Part shown: piece by piece, positions 26,936 to 38,712 of the stretch
Position numbering within the stretch: position 1 is the stretch's first letter
Layout of the letters: every line of letters starts with the position of its first letter
Assembly: GCA_032207245.1 (NCBI GenBank)
Contig: CM063501.1
Location: 78,325,186 to 78,389,185 of the forward strand
DNA from: Pardosa pseudoannulata
Lineage: Eukaryota > Arthropoda > Arachnida > Araneae > Lycosidae
DNA length: 64,000 nt
Reading direction: 5' to 3'
Made by a program: the position numbers and the translations under genes
Notes under the pieces: model-generated
What the model was told of the DNA's origin: nothing
Databases searched by the model: none
What the model saw: the letters and a program-made list of their open reading frames with translations, nothing else

Positions 26936-28201
26936 CGTTTTGAGGCGCCAAATTTGTAATAATACTAAGTACAATTTAAACCTAGAGTGCTAAAATGTAT
27001 GTGCATTCAGAAAATTAATAAAAAAGCACTGCATTTAGGGATAAATTTTGTACTTACTTAATTCTAATTGTTATAAATGAGGATTTAAAAAATTATTAAA
27101 AATTAAAGTGACAAAAATTAAGCATAGAAAATCTGATGTTTCCGTATTAATTTTTAAAACAAATGTCAGTCGTCTATTTTCCAATATCATGCTACTAATT
27201 TATCAATTAAATGTTTAAGAGAATGTTTAACAATTTTATTAACATCACTTAGGATAAAACTGTGGTACAAAAATTATTTTAATTATTTTTACAATATTAA
27301 GTTTAGGTGTCTCATATAAAGGTGAGAGAGTGAGTTATTAATTAAAATAGGTATATCTTAAATTATAATTGTGTTTGTTTTCTTTTAGAAAAAATAAATA
27401 TAGCAAAGTTTCTGGCTATACACGGGTTTAAAAGATATCATTACTGTTCCCAAAACTCAAACCATACGAGTTGTTTTAATTTATCACAATACATTAATTT
27501 TATAGATTAGCTTATCTAATTGCTATAATGAACAAATTTACATAATTATTTAGTTTTAATCTTTATTTGTTGTATAATATCGTTAGTGAGTATAAATATT
27601 ACCGGTACAGCAGATGAAATACGGAATTTTTTTTTCTATATAAAAGGCTTCATCGAGCAGTAATTGTGAAATATTGTACGGTATATATATGTATGATAAA
27701 TTTTATTATTTAGATTGTTCATGTTATATTTTTATTGTCATATACTATAAAAATACTGACAGGTGCTTTTTCAAACCACTGGCTTCCAAATTGTTCCTCA
27801 TCGAAATTGTAATGTTAAAGAGCAATAGGTATGGCATAAATTGAAGGTTTCAGATTTTTGTAGAAACAATTTTAATAACGTCGTTAAAATTTAAAGGTCT
27901 GGAAAAGGTCACAAAAACCGGCCTTATTGTTTTCAATTCTAAACAATTAAAACTGTGTAATTAGATAAATGAAAGAGACTCTTGAAAGTCAGTCATTAAT
28001 ACTAATCATTTTAATCAGTAAAAACTTCCGGATATTCCAGTGATAATTCATTACAATAAAAAATATAGAATAATTCGTGCAGAAGAAATTAAATAGTGTT
28101 ATATTATGAACTGTAAGATTTAAAAAACTCTACTCAACATAAAAACCTAAATTCTTCTTTTGAGCACATATGTTCATGTTTTCTATACAATAAATTGAGC
28201 T
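26936..28201. other. A+T-rich apparently unique DNA
   Basis: No gene, tandem array or transposon end was recognised. Confidence 0.5.
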
Positions 28202-28556
28202 CACCCAGTAGCTCAGTCGGCAAATGCAACAATCTCGTAACTGAGAGGTTGCGGGTTCGGAACCCGAGTCGGCCTAAGATCCGCCGTGTTCGTTAAAGGT
28301 GACTAGGGCATGTAAAATAGGTTCGTGGTCACAATGTCCTCCAAGTTCTCAATCAATACCTCTCGGGGTGGCAGGCCAAGTCTATGGGTCTTCTGCTTGG
28401 TCCCTGCTTCAAAATTACGAGGACCCACTTGAGCGAAGTCGTTCTTTCACCTTAATGATGCTCATTAAAGCGAAAGGTGCACCCCTCGGCATTAATACGA
28501 GAGCCTGCAGGCTGAATTGTGCTTGGTTAATTCCTTGTGGCATGTGAAACAACACC
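28202..28556 (+). mobile_element. SINE-B copy 1 (tRNA-derived retroposon, about 355 bp)
   Basis: The tRNA-like head at about 28202-28275 has box A TAGCTCAGTCGG and box B GGGTTCGGAACCC. The body carries TTAAAGGTGACTAGGGCATG, GTTCGTGGTCACAATGTCC, TCTCAATCAATACCTC and TTGGTCCCTGCTTCAAAATT. The 3' end is GCTTGG, then TTGTGGCATGTGAAACAACACC, an AAC-rich tail. It is too long and too decorated to be a working tRNA gene. Open frames at 28299-28547 (+) and 28492-28677 (-) are by-products. Confidence 0.88.
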
Positions 28557-28581
28557 AACAATAGACTAAATTAGTAACATT

Positions 28582-28590
28582 CAGATAAGT
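28582..28590. repeat. Left target-site duplication of SINE-A copy 3
   Basis: CAGATAAGT here recurs at 28767-28775. The next three bases (ATT versus GTT) extend it to 11 of 12. Confidence 0.75.
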
Positions 28591-28593
28591 ATT

Positions 28594-28766
28594 GGAGAAC
28601 GATACCTGAATGGTTAGGACGCTGATTTTTGATACCGGAGTTTGTAACTGCAATCGAACTGTAGTTTGAATGTTCATAGCTGTTCGGAATCGGCATTAAG
28701 CAGTAGGTCCCGACCGCATTAGCCCTCGTGTTTTTAAAAAGTAGACCATAGCACTCAAAACCAAAC
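28594..28766 (+). mobile_element. SINE-A copy 3
   Basis: Same plan as SINE-A copy 1 but on the plus strand and more diverged. The head has CCTGAATGGTTAGGACGCTG and a decayed box B (GCAATCGAACTG). The body has CGGAATCGGCATTAAGCAG and GCATTAGCCCTCGTG, and the end has GTAGACCATAGC and AAAACCAAACC. Flanking CAGATAAGT repeats support a real insertion. It lies 37 bp after SINE-B copy 1. Confidence 0.88.
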
Positions 28767-28778
28767 CAGATAAGTGTT

Positions 28779-29100
28779 AGCTTATTTTTATGACTAATTA
28801 TTTATGATTTCTTTCTACTGGTACAATTTTTATATTTTTATGAGTCTTTAAAACATCTTATATCAGTAAGATTTATATACTTCTTATCTACTTTACGGAA
28901 AGAAGTTTTCAGATCACTGTAATTTAGGCTGTAGGTTTATACCAATACTCCAATTTAAGTTATCGTGCGGAACATAATATGGCATTTTTTTTCGAAATTA
29001 ATTGTACTGTATTTTTTATTATAATAACGAAGAATTATTTCAGAATTATGTGTGAATTTAAACAAGCCTTAAAATTTCATTTATTTCTGTATAATTAAGT
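28779..29100. other. A+T-rich DNA
   Basis: Nothing recognisable. Confidence 0.5.
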
Positions 29101-29877
29101 AAGACCCTTCGAGACAAATATTTGTTTGGCTTGCATTAAGACGACGGTGTAAAAACCCATTAAACAAGCGACAATAATAACTCTTAAATTTATCTACTTT
29201 GTGGAGTCCCACTTGACGTTGTTCTTAATGCAAAAGATAGATAATGTTGCATAGACTCGACAGTGAAGTGCAAAGGGTTAAGATTCGCAGATCTACTTAA
29301 CACGTTTTGGAGAGTCTGATTCATCCTCACTGGAAATTTTCTAAGTTCTTCAGTAGATAGCTTGAAAAGTGAGTTATGGATAACAACGTTTAGCAAGGCT
29401 CCCGGATAATGACAAATGTTATTATTCCGTGAAAGCTATTTATCCAAAAGCGAAATGTCACACCGCGTTGGGCCGGATCCAAGAATAGTTGAATGAACGT
29501 GTTGTAACTGCAGTTCCGTGGAGAATGGGGGGCCTTACAAAGCCAGAAGGAAGAGGCTTAGATATTTTATTGTCTAGACCTCATTCTGCGGACAGTGTTT
29601 CTTTTTTTTATGCTGAAGATGTTGATCTCTTTGCCCTTTTTTAATTTTTATTTTTGAATGTCGCGTGCGGTTTGTCGGCTTATTTTCGTACCCCGTGACG
29701 AAGAAATGAATTTCTGTGTTGATAGTGGTTGAAGATCTGCGGAACCGCAATATAATGTCAGTGGTGATAAGGTTGTACTTCTCTGAGTGTTGAACATTTG
29801 TGGAAAGAAAAATAAGATCGAAATTGATACATAAATACATAATACATACACATTGATACATAAAAAAGGAAAATATA
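29101..29877. other. Less A+T-rich spacer before array F
   Basis: From about 29100 to 29800 base composition is closer to balanced. Minus-strand open frames of 60-70 codons (29190-29396, 29648-29851) show no domain I recognise. GCAAAGGGTTAA at 29276 looks like one TTAA-type transposon end, but no partner was found. It could be a decayed transposon or an exon-bearing piece; undecided. Confidence 0.35.
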
Positions 29878-30960
29878 ATTGAAAGTAATATATTCAATTT
29901 TACATAAGTGTATTTAAGACGGAGAAGGTTCAATAATGAGTTAATGTCCCATGGCTTAGCCTTCTGGCTGACACAAATATTTTATTATTTTCTTCATAAT
30001 ACATAATACATACATATTGATACATAATATATTTCCTTTTTATATGACAATACTTAAGACGGCAAATGTTCAGTAATTTCACATGGCTTATCCCTCTAGC
30101 TAACACGAATATTTCATTATTTGCTTCATAATATATAATACATACATATTGATACATAATATATTTCCTTTTTACATGAGAATACTTAAGACGGTGAATG
30201 TTCAATAACTTCACATAGCTTAGCCTTCTGGCTGACACAAATATTTTATTATTTTCTTCATAATACATAATACATACATATTGATACATAATATATTTCC
30301 TTTTTATATGACAATACTTAAGACGGCAAATGTTCAGTAATTTCACATGGCTTATCCCTCTAGCTAACACGAATATTTCATTATTTGCTTCATAATGCAT
30401 AATGCAGACATATTGATACATAATATATTTACTTTTTACAGGAGAATACTTAATAATTGAAAGTAATATATTCAATTTTACATAAGTGTATTTAAGACGG
30501 AGAAGGTTCAATAATGAGTTAATGTCCCATGGCTTAGCCTTCTGGCTGACACAAATATTTTATTATTTTCTTCATAATACATAATACATACATATTGATA
30601 CATAATATATTTCCTTTTTATATGACAATACTTAAGACGGCAAATGTTCAGTAATTTCACATGGCTTATCCCTCTAGCTAACACGAATATTTCATTATTT
30701 GCTTCATAATATATAATACATACATATTGATACATAATATATTTCCTTTTTACATGAAAACACTTAAGATGGTGAATGTTCAATGATTTCACATGGCTTA
30801 TCCCTCTAGCTAACACGAATATTTCATTATTTTCTTCATAATACATAATACATACATATTGATACATAATATATTTCCTTTTTACATGAAAACACTTAAG
30901 ATGGTGAATGTTCAATGATTTCACATGGTCTAGCCCTCTGGCTAACACGTATATTTAATT
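29878..30960. repeat. Tandem array F, exact 132-bp monomers, with a ~579-bp duplicated block
   Basis: TACTTAAGACGG or a close variant starts at 30051, 30183, 30315, 30447, 30629, 30761 and 30893; all steps but one are exactly 132 bp. A longer variant start unit (GTGTATTTAAGACGGAGAAG) occurs near 29905 and again about 579 bp later, so a block of four monomers plus a junction was duplicated. Because 132 is a multiple of three, minus-strand frames stay open across the array (29930-30511 and 30508-30948, 193 and 146 codons), with a 44-residue repeat rich in Tyr, Ile and Lys. I see no signal peptide, known domain or splice context, so I treat this as non-coding. Confidence 0.9.
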
Positions 30961-31765
30961 ATTTGCTGAATATTTTCGTGAAATTTTAATTACAAGAGGT
31001 AAGTTAATTTATGTAATCATTCCTAATGCAATTACTTTTAAGGACACTGTGACCCCCTGGCGACAGGAATAGACTTATTCGCTGGTCACCGGTGACCCCC
31101 AAGTCTAAAGTGAAAGTAATATACTAAATGTGTCTAAAACGAAAAATACTTTAACATCCATAACTATTTAATTCTATCTGATTATACTAAAAGATTTAAC
31201 CGAAAGTCTTACTTAAATGTTACTTTTTCTATAAACTTCTTTTTTTATCAACATGGCCCACCACTCTTAGAAAAGAGTTGTTTGTCTCGGCTTTAGTAGG
31301 ATATGTATCGTTCTGACCATCCTTGCGTGAAATGCAACGATTAATGTCGATAAATCGATTCCAAATAATCTGCGGGCGTGTTTGTCCACAAATCCAGTTA
31401 TTTTAGTTAATTAACAAGACGGGACACAGTTTTCGCTCCTCTTATGTTGTTTGTTTTATTTATCATGTGATACCATAAGATATAACGCTCTCTCTTTACG
31501 ATAGGATGCAGGAATTACATAGAATCTGTTTAATAGTGTAAGGAATTGAAAAGTTGGATTCATCCTTATGTCGTGAAACAACTTAAATATTCTCCGTGTA
31601 CCGTTTTTACACATGTATAATACGCAGTCTGTTATTACAAAAGAAAATAATGAAACGTTGTAGCATTTGTATGAAACGCGGCTCTAAAATTCGACTAATT
31701 GACAGTCCAGATTGTAACCAATTTTAAGCAGACCCAATAAATCGAACTTTAATGCTCTTTCACCG
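30961..31765. other. Spacer with mixed composition
   Basis: No gene recognised. A small G+C-rich palindrome GGTCACCGGTGACC lies at about 31084-31097, near a second GTGACCCCC at about 31049. The rest is A+T-rich with scattered normal-composition stretches. Confidence 0.4.
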
Positions 31766-31930
31766 AACAATTGCCGAATGGGTTATACATGCACTTTGAC
31801 ACTAGAGCTCGTGTGTTCGAATCCCACTCTGGCATGGATATCCATATTTCAAATAGGCTTTAATCATTATACCATCAGGAGTCCTTCGTGTAGCAAAAAG
31901 AAAAAGACAGTATCGCTGCAAACCAAAACA
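31766..31930 (+). mobile_element. Divergent SINE-A relative
   Basis: The head has box A-like TTGCCGAATGGGTTATA and box B GTGTTCGAATCCCACTCTGG, followed by CATGGATATCC as in SINE-A. The body is poorly matched (CAGGAGTCCTTCGTGTAGC in place of TAGCCCTCGTGTTGC). The end is GCTGCAAACCAAAACAACG. TCTTTCA lies on both sides (about 31758 and 31933) and may be a short target-site duplication. Confidence 0.7.
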
Positions 31931-31990
31931 ACGTTCTTTCAATGTTATTTTAAAAAGTACTCCATTCTTAACAAATGGATTCACGTTTTA

Positions 31991-32346
31991 TATCGACCCT
32001 CGGTAACTCGGTTGGCAAAGGCAAACTCTCGGAACTGGAGGGTTGAGTGTTCAGATCTCGAGCCGAGCTAAGATTCTCTGTTCGTTAAAGGTGACTGGGG
32101 TACGTAAAATATGTTCGTAGTCACACTGTCCTCGAAGTTCTCAATCAATACCTCTGGGGATGGCAGGCAAAGCCTGTGGGTCTTCAGCTTGGTCCCTGCT
32201 TCAAAATTATGAGGACCACTCGAGCATAAGTCGTACTTCGTACTCGTTCAAACGAAATGCGCACCCCTCTAAATAAATACGTATAAATACGTATAGACTC
32301 AGGGTTAATCGTACTTGGTTTGACAAAGTGGCATAAGAAAACAACA
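31991..32346 (+). mobile_element. SINE-B copy 2
   Basis: The head is about 31995-32070, with box A GTAACTCGGTTGGCAAAGGC and a decayed box B (GTGTTCAGATCTCGAGCC). The body matches SINE-B copy 1 through GTTAAAGGTGACTGGGGTAC, TCAATACCTCTGGGG and TTGGTCCCTGCTTCAAAATT, and the tail is AAAACAACAACG. ACGTTTTATAT on the left and ACGTTTTTTATT on the right are probably an imperfect target-site duplication. A short internal doublet, AAATACGTATAAATACGTAT, lies near 32274. Confidence 0.87.
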
Positions 32347-33969
32347 ACGTTTTTTATTAATCATGTTATACCATTGGGAAGGAAGGGACTATTATGGCAG
32401 GACCGGGGAATGAAATTGAAAACATCGTACACCTCTATTAAGGTGTGTGATATTGTGTTTACTTTATTGTTCTATATTATATAAGAAAATACTGTTTTGA
32501 CACAAAATCCGATTAAGATGAAAAGGAGATTTAGTTATATTGGCATTGGTTATTATAATTGATTAACGCATATTAAAAGTGGTTTGTAAGTAATATGTAG
32601 GTATATGGAGAAAAATTAAATAGCGAGAACTCCTTTAAAATTTAAAAAATAATTTAAAGATTATATTTGAAATATTATCAATTTAAAAAACATTAAATCA
32701 AGTAATTTAGTTATACATCGTTGTAAATATGTACTCTTCTTCCCATATTATCTTCAAAATATTTCAGGTCAAAATGAATAAAATTCATTCTGGAGAAGAA
32801 AATAAATAAAATTTTGCTTTGATTAAGAACAAAGAGTCAGATACGAAATGCATAAAACATTTGGATTGCACCAAACTTTCCCGAACTGGGGGGTATTCAA
32901 CTCTTATTAATTTTTTTAAAGATAAATTTTTCTTAACAAAAAGATTCAACATTTTAAAGAGCGTCCCAAACTATTTTCTCTTCTTGCCTTGTTACATGTA
33001 AAAGTCGACACATATATGAGAAGTTGACAACTTTTAGTGTCACTTTATAAAAGTGTCAAAATATTTGCGTCAAAACATATAAAATTGCTTTTTGAGATGT
33101 AAAAATATTAAATTTCAAACAAGAGCTGAAATGTACCACCTACGAAACGTATAAAACTTTTTAAGAGAAGAAAATATGACGAACGGGTCAGATTTGCTTT
33201 TTATATATTTTTTTCTCAAGAAGACATATTTCTCCATAATGATAATTGACTTCAAAGAAGAACACAGAAAAATTCTAGTACTCATTATAAAACACCAAAA
33301 ATTGCCACAAAAGTTAAATTAAAAGTATTTGTAGGGGATGAATTTTTAAACAATGTGTGATCTCGAATATGAACTAACCGCTTTGTGTTTATAACCAGCA
33401 ATTAAATAACGTAACGAAAAGTAGCTCAATCAGCGGTTTCTATTTTCAATACTTGCCGTTGTGCTGCCGGCTTTCCAACTGATGCAAACGTTATACTAAA
33501 AGTACGAACACAGTAAAGTTAATATACCTTAATAAAATAAAGTTCACCACCTGAAACACATAAAGAACAAAAGGTGAATAATGAAGAATGCACCTGGGGC
33601 AATAGAGGCCCGTCAACGAGTAAAAGAAAAGAAATTACGAATGAAAACAATGGTTAAAGCAAGCGTAGCAAAGTATCTGAGAATAAATTCTTTTACAATA
33701 ATCGTTTTTACAGTAAAGTGGCCTGCGGCTGCTTATCTGATGCTGCCTGTCACATATTTTTTATGGTAGAGAAAAGTGATTTAGCACGTTGTAGTCTGCA
33801 CTTTGTATAAAAAGGGGTTTGATTATCATAGCGCGTAATTCAATCTACTAGAAAGGAATTTTGGTAGTATAGTAAAGCGAAACATATTTATAATGACATT
33901 TTTTGTCTACAATATAAATATTAGACCTGATTGGAAAGAATTTTTCTTTGGTGCCATAGAAATGCTTAT
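32347..33969. other. Long A+T-rich stretch without recognised features
   Basis: I looked for transposon ends, SINE heads and tandem units and saw none. Small open frames (32819-33001, 33581-33769) have no domain and lie in A+T-rich sequence. Confidence 0.5.
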
Positions 33970-34571
33970 TTAACATACTGTATGCGGGACACCTACCTGC
34001 GGGTACCTTTTCTGACGACTGATACTTGAGCACGGGACACGTACTAGTACGTTTTCTGACGATTGATACTTGAGCGTGGGTCACGTACTAGTACGGGTTA
34101 GTGTAACAACATGGTTTGTTTGTGGGTACAAAAATAACGGTATATACGGTAAAAAGAAGCTGAATGTTCTTGTCTACTACGTAGATTCTGAAAACATTTA
34201 GACAAATAAAATCTAGTTTTTACGTTATTAGTTTTATGATTGCTCTTTTCATTTTTTTATAATGAAAAAATGTTTATATATAACAGAATTCGAAAAACTT
34301 AAAACTATATGCTACTATTTCTATTTGATTTTTCATATTTAGGATACTATTATAAATTTATCCACTGAAAAATATATTTTTTGTTTACAAAAATCTTATG
34401 GTTGTTATTTATATATTTGTTTCTATATTTCAATAGAAAATACGAAAAGTTGGTAAAAAAATTAAATAATTTTCGATCTATGGAGATATAAATGAATAAC
34501 TAAATTTACGCGCAAAATGCCCGCGCCCGGTACAATTCCGCTGCGAAATGTACCCGCACACAATGTGTTAA
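33970..34571. mobile_element. TTAA-flanked non-autonomous element (594 bp), piggyBac-like
   Basis: TTAA at 33970-33973 is followed by CATACTGTATGCGGG. The right end on the opposite strand is TTAA (34568-34571) followed by CACATTGTGTGCGGG, which matches at 12 of 15 with transitions at the other three positions. Inside the left end a 44-bp unit is repeated, with GTAC at 34003, 34047 and 34091. Two copies of the 12-bp palindrome CGTACTAGTACG lie at 34040-34051 and 34084-34095. The right end has GGTACAATTCCGC (34529), a sequence shared with the element at 59181. No transposase remains. A minus-strand open frame (33848-34084) straddles the left end and is not a gene. Confidence 0.78.
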
Positions 34572-34929
34572 CTAAAGGGTTACATCATCTTCTAAGATAG
34601 ATTTTGTGCAAGGAAATGGTATATCTGTTTCGATAATTCTTTAGATACTTGAGAACACTGTGAGATATTTTAACACTTAAAAATCATGAAATAATCTGCC
34701 GTGATTTATTATAATGAAAAATGTAGAGCAATTGGTTCAAGATAATTTAAAAAGTCGATTTTATTATTTTAAAGTTTCCAATTGGCAGCACATATGGCTA
34801 AATTTCCCTCAGGCGGAAGCTTTCTCATTTTAAAGTCAATATATTTTATAGCTACATAGTTCTTTTTTGATAAAATTCTTTAAAATTTTGACAAAGAATG
34901 CATCATATATGCAACACATTTTAAATGAT
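34572..34929. other. A+T-rich DNA
   Basis: Nothing recognisable. Confidence 0.5.
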
Positions 34930-35712
34930 CTTAGTTGATTTTCTAGTTCAAATTCCACTATAACAGACATAAAGCTACATCTCTTGGTAATACGTAATGC
35001 TAATCAAATGTCTTATGTAAGATATCATGCATTTTATAACGGTCCTCTCACGCAACTGAAATATTGCTGGATATGATACACCCGTCCAAAATGGGTTAAC
35101 GCTTTGGATCCCATAATATACCTCAATCGCCGATATATTCAAATCACAGAATAGCCAAAGCTTTTCAAAACAATTCCAATATTGAAGATATTGTGCTACA
35201 GATATTGGCAACCAAATAACCAAGTTATTGCTAACCAAATATCTTATATACGATATCATGTATTCTTCAACCGTCCTCTCGTGAAACTGAAATAACGCTG
35301 TTAATGATATGACAGTTCTGAAAGGGTTAACCATTTATATCCCACAATAGACCTCAATAGACCAGACATCTAAATCACAAAAAAACCAAGACTATCCAAA
35401 ACAATTCCACTATAATAGATATAGGGATACATATATTGGTAATAAGTAATTGCTAATAAAACTTTTATATAAGATATGAATTTTATAACGGTCCTCTCGC
35501 CCAACTGAAATAGAGCTGTATATGATACATCCCTCCTGATTGGGTTAACTCTTTGGATCCCATAATACACCACAATAGCCAAGATATCCAAATCAAAGAA
35601 TAGCCAAAGTTTTCCAAAACAATTCCAATGTAACAGATATAGGGCTATATATATATTGGCAACAAGTAATTTCTAACTAAATATCTTATATAAGATGTCT
35701 TGCATTCTGCAA
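34930..35712. repeat. Tandem array G, about 225-bp monomers, three to four copies
   Basis: GGGTTAAC followed by a TTTGGATCCC-type motif starts near 35092, 35325 and 35540. ACGGTCCTCTC or a variant starts near 35039, 35272 and 35489. Other shared parts are ATATTGGTAATAAGTAAT and CTTATATAAGATAT. Minus-strand open frames of 119 and 73 codons (34975-35334, 35370-35591) follow the repeat and show no domain. Confidence 0.87.
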
Positions 35713-35734
35713 CAGTTCTCCCTAGGTCAACACA

Positions 35735-35855
35735 AAGTGGGTCTTCCAAATTTAAAAGCAGGGACCAAGAAGAAGGCCTCCAGGCTTGGCTTATCACCTC
35801 AGGTATCTTTGAGGATTCCGACCACTAACCTATTTTATTGTGTTCCATCTAACAT
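35735..35855 (-). mobile_element. SINE-B fragment (copy 3, body only)
   Basis: On the minus strand it reads AATAGGTTAGTGGTCGGAAT, TCAAAGATACCTGAGG, AGCCAAGCCTGGAGG and CTTGGTCCCTGCTTTTA, in the order found in SINE-B. The tRNA-like head and the AAC tail are missing. It joins directly to the right end of array G. Confidence 0.8.
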
Positions 35856-37087
<1,232 letters not shown>

Positions 37088-37118
37088 CACTCATGTACAT
37101 AAATTAAGGATAATTCAG
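37088..37118 (+). repeat. Left terminal inverted repeat of the Tc1 element
   Basis: Starts CACTCATGTACATAAATTAA. It differs from the right end at four of 31 positions. Confidence 0.95.
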
Positions 37119-37259
37119 AATCACACAGAAATTGAGCTCTAAAATAAAAATTTCACCTGTAGAATTATCACACACATCTTGAAGAAGAATATGCAAATTG
37201 CAGGAAACCACCAGATGGCGCGGATAGTACGTCACAATGACGAGAGTGTATGAAAGGGG

Positions 37260-37267
37260 TATATAAG
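37260..37267 (+). promoter_or_regulatory. TATA-like box of the Tc1 transposase
   Basis: TATATAAG lies about 70 bp before the chosen ATG. It is in a position where a core promoter would be expected; this is an inference from sequence only. Confidence 0.4.
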
Positions 37268-37337
37268 GAATGGTAGCAAAGAAGTAAAATTGTTCACAAG
37301 CGCTTTAAAAGCCTTTCAGTGCAATACCCGCATAGTT

Positions 37338-38365
37338 ATGGCACAAAGGAAGCATTTGGATGATTTTTTACGTGGTAGAATTATCGGACGACTGGAATGT
37401 GGACGTACCCAGCTGGAAGTATCCGAGGAACTTGGAATCGCCCAGAATGTCATCTCCAGGCTTTGGCAACGATTCAAACATGATGGTAATGTGAGTAGAT
37501 GTTACAGCACAGGTCGCCCCCGAGTTACTACGCCGAATGATGACCGGTATTTGGCAGTTACTGCCAAAAGAAACAGACGGAGCACAGCATCAGACCTGTC
37601 TCGTCAGCTCTCTTCAGCTACCGGTACGACAGTTTCAAGGCAGACCGTGTACAGACGCTTAGGGAACATTGGTCTATATGCTCGTAGGCCTGTCAGATGT
37701 GTTCCCCTTACCGCAACTCACTGTCGCCTGCGATTATGCTGGGCTAAAGAGCATGCATTGTGGACACCGCAACAGTGGTCTTGTGTGATGTTTTCCGACG
37801 AGTCCAGGTTCAGTTTACATTCTGATTCTCGCCGGACTTTCATATGGAGAGCGCCAGGTACCCGTTACCACCCAGAGAACACCATTGAACGACACCGTTA
37901 CGGTGGTGCAGGATGGCTCGTTTGGGGAGGAATTATTCTTGGTTCCAGAACTGACCTGCATGTTCAGAGTGTAACGATGACAGGCCACATCTATCGGGAT
38001 GTCATTCTGGAACAACATGTACGTTTGTTTCGGGGCGCCATGGGTCCTGAATTTCTGTATATGCATGACAACGCCCGACCTCACCGTGCAAACAATGTAG
38101 ACGAATGCCTTCAATCGGAGGATATCACCCGTATGGATTGGCCAGCATACTCACCGGACTTGAATCCAATAGAGCATGTGTGGGACATGCTTGGCCGACG
38201 AATTGCAGCCCGTCAACCCCTCCCAACTGTCTATCGGAACTTCGGAGGGCATTGCTTGATGAGTGGTGTAATTTTCCCCAAGATCAGATTGATAATCTGA
38301 TACTCAGCATACGTAGGCGTTGTAACGCTTGTATTGCATCGTCCGGGAGACATACTCCGTATTAA
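37338..38365 (+). pseudogene. Tc1 transposase (DD34E), one frameshift near the C-terminus
   Basis: A Tc1-family transposase cuts and rejoins the element at TA sites in the nucleus. I start it at 37338 (MAQRKHLDDF), the usual N-terminus of this family; the upstream in-frame ATG at 37290 adds 16 unlikely residues. In order there are two helix-turn-helix DNA-binding parts (residues about 5-47 and 75-115) with a GRPR motif between them (59-62). The catalytic core follows, with D154 (MFSDESRF), WGG (196-198), D244 (MHDNARPHR) and E279 (LNPIEHVWD). The last two catalytic residues are separated by 34 residues. Near 38230-38237 one base is missing (or two are extra). The reading frame then changes, and the usual last ~42 residues (ELRRALLDEW to HTPY) continue in the new frame to a stop at 38363-38365. 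As it stands the frame runs out of register to a stop at 38298-38300 and gives an altered C-terminus. All catalytic residues are intact, so the copy is young. Confidence 0.95.
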
Positions 38366-38499
38366 CCATCATACTAACCATGTTATACTGTTTTCTGTAA
38401 ATAGGTTCTTTTTTTAAATTTGCTCCAGGGAGTAAAAATCGCAATTTTTATTAATTATGTCAAACATATACCATCTTTTTTGCTCTTTACCTTTTGTTT

Positions 38500-38505
38500 A
38501 ATAAA
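38500..38505 (+). promoter_or_regulatory. Possible polyadenylation signal of the Tc1 transposase
   Basis: AATAAA about 135 bp after the transposase stop and inside the element. It is plausible but could be chance in A+T-rich DNA. Confidence 0.4.
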
Positions 38506-38560
38506 TAGACTTTACAAATAAGTCAAATTTGTTTTGCTTTTGTCTCTTTCATTGCCTGAA

Positions 38561-38591
38561 CTTCATTATCCTTAATTTATGGACTTGAGTG
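38561..38591 (-). repeat. Right terminal inverted repeat of the Tc1 element
   Basis: Inverted partner of 37088-37118, 27 of 31 positions identical. Confidence 0.95.
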
Positions 38592-38616
38592 TATATACAT
38601 ACATATGGATTTATAA

Positions 38617-38706
<90 letters not shown>

Positions 38707-38712
38707 GGGGGA
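38617..38712. repeat. (AC)n-(AT)n-(AG)n compound microsatellite
   Basis: Successive pure runs of AC, AT and AG, ending in a short GGGGGGAGG stretch. Confidence 0.97.

Larger units (their letters stand above)
37088..38591 (+). mobile_element. Tc1-family transposon (1504 bp), TA target duplication
   Basis: Inverted ends of 31 bp (37088-37118 and 38561-38591) match at 27 positions, share CATAAATTAAGGATAAT, and start with CACTCA. TA lies outside each end (37086-37087 and 38592-38593), the standard Tc1/mariner footprint. The element carries one transposase frame, a TATA-like box and a polyadenylation-type AATAAA, and is slightly shorter than a typical 1.6-kb Tc1. It inserted at the edge of a (TA)n microsatellite, where TA targets are plentiful. 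Confidence 0.96.

Noticed and set aside
28202..28275. Functional tRNA gene (also the heads at 31995, 39565 and 63600-63679)
   Set aside because: Box A and B are present, but the sequences continue into repeated SINE bodies and tails, have target-site duplications and imperfect cloverleaf arms.
28299..28547. 82-codon plus-strand frame with Cys and Trp residues
   Set aside because: It lies wholly within SINE-B copy 1; other copies of the SINE do not keep it open.
29276..29300. GCAAAGGGTTAA and CTTAACACGTTTTGG as TTAA-transposon ends
   Set aside because: No inverted partner with TTAA was found on either side within a reasonable distance.
35092..35560. GGGTTAAC sites as piggyBac ends
   Set aside because: They recur with the 215-233 bp monomer of array G in the same orientation and are part of that repeat.
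37290..37337. Upstream ATG at 37290 as the Tc1 transposase start
   Set aside because: The family normally begins MAQRKHLDDF at 37338; the extra 16 residues have no family counterpart that I know of.
37815..38114. 99-codon frame on the minus strand
   Set aside because: Antisense shadow of the Tc1 transposase.
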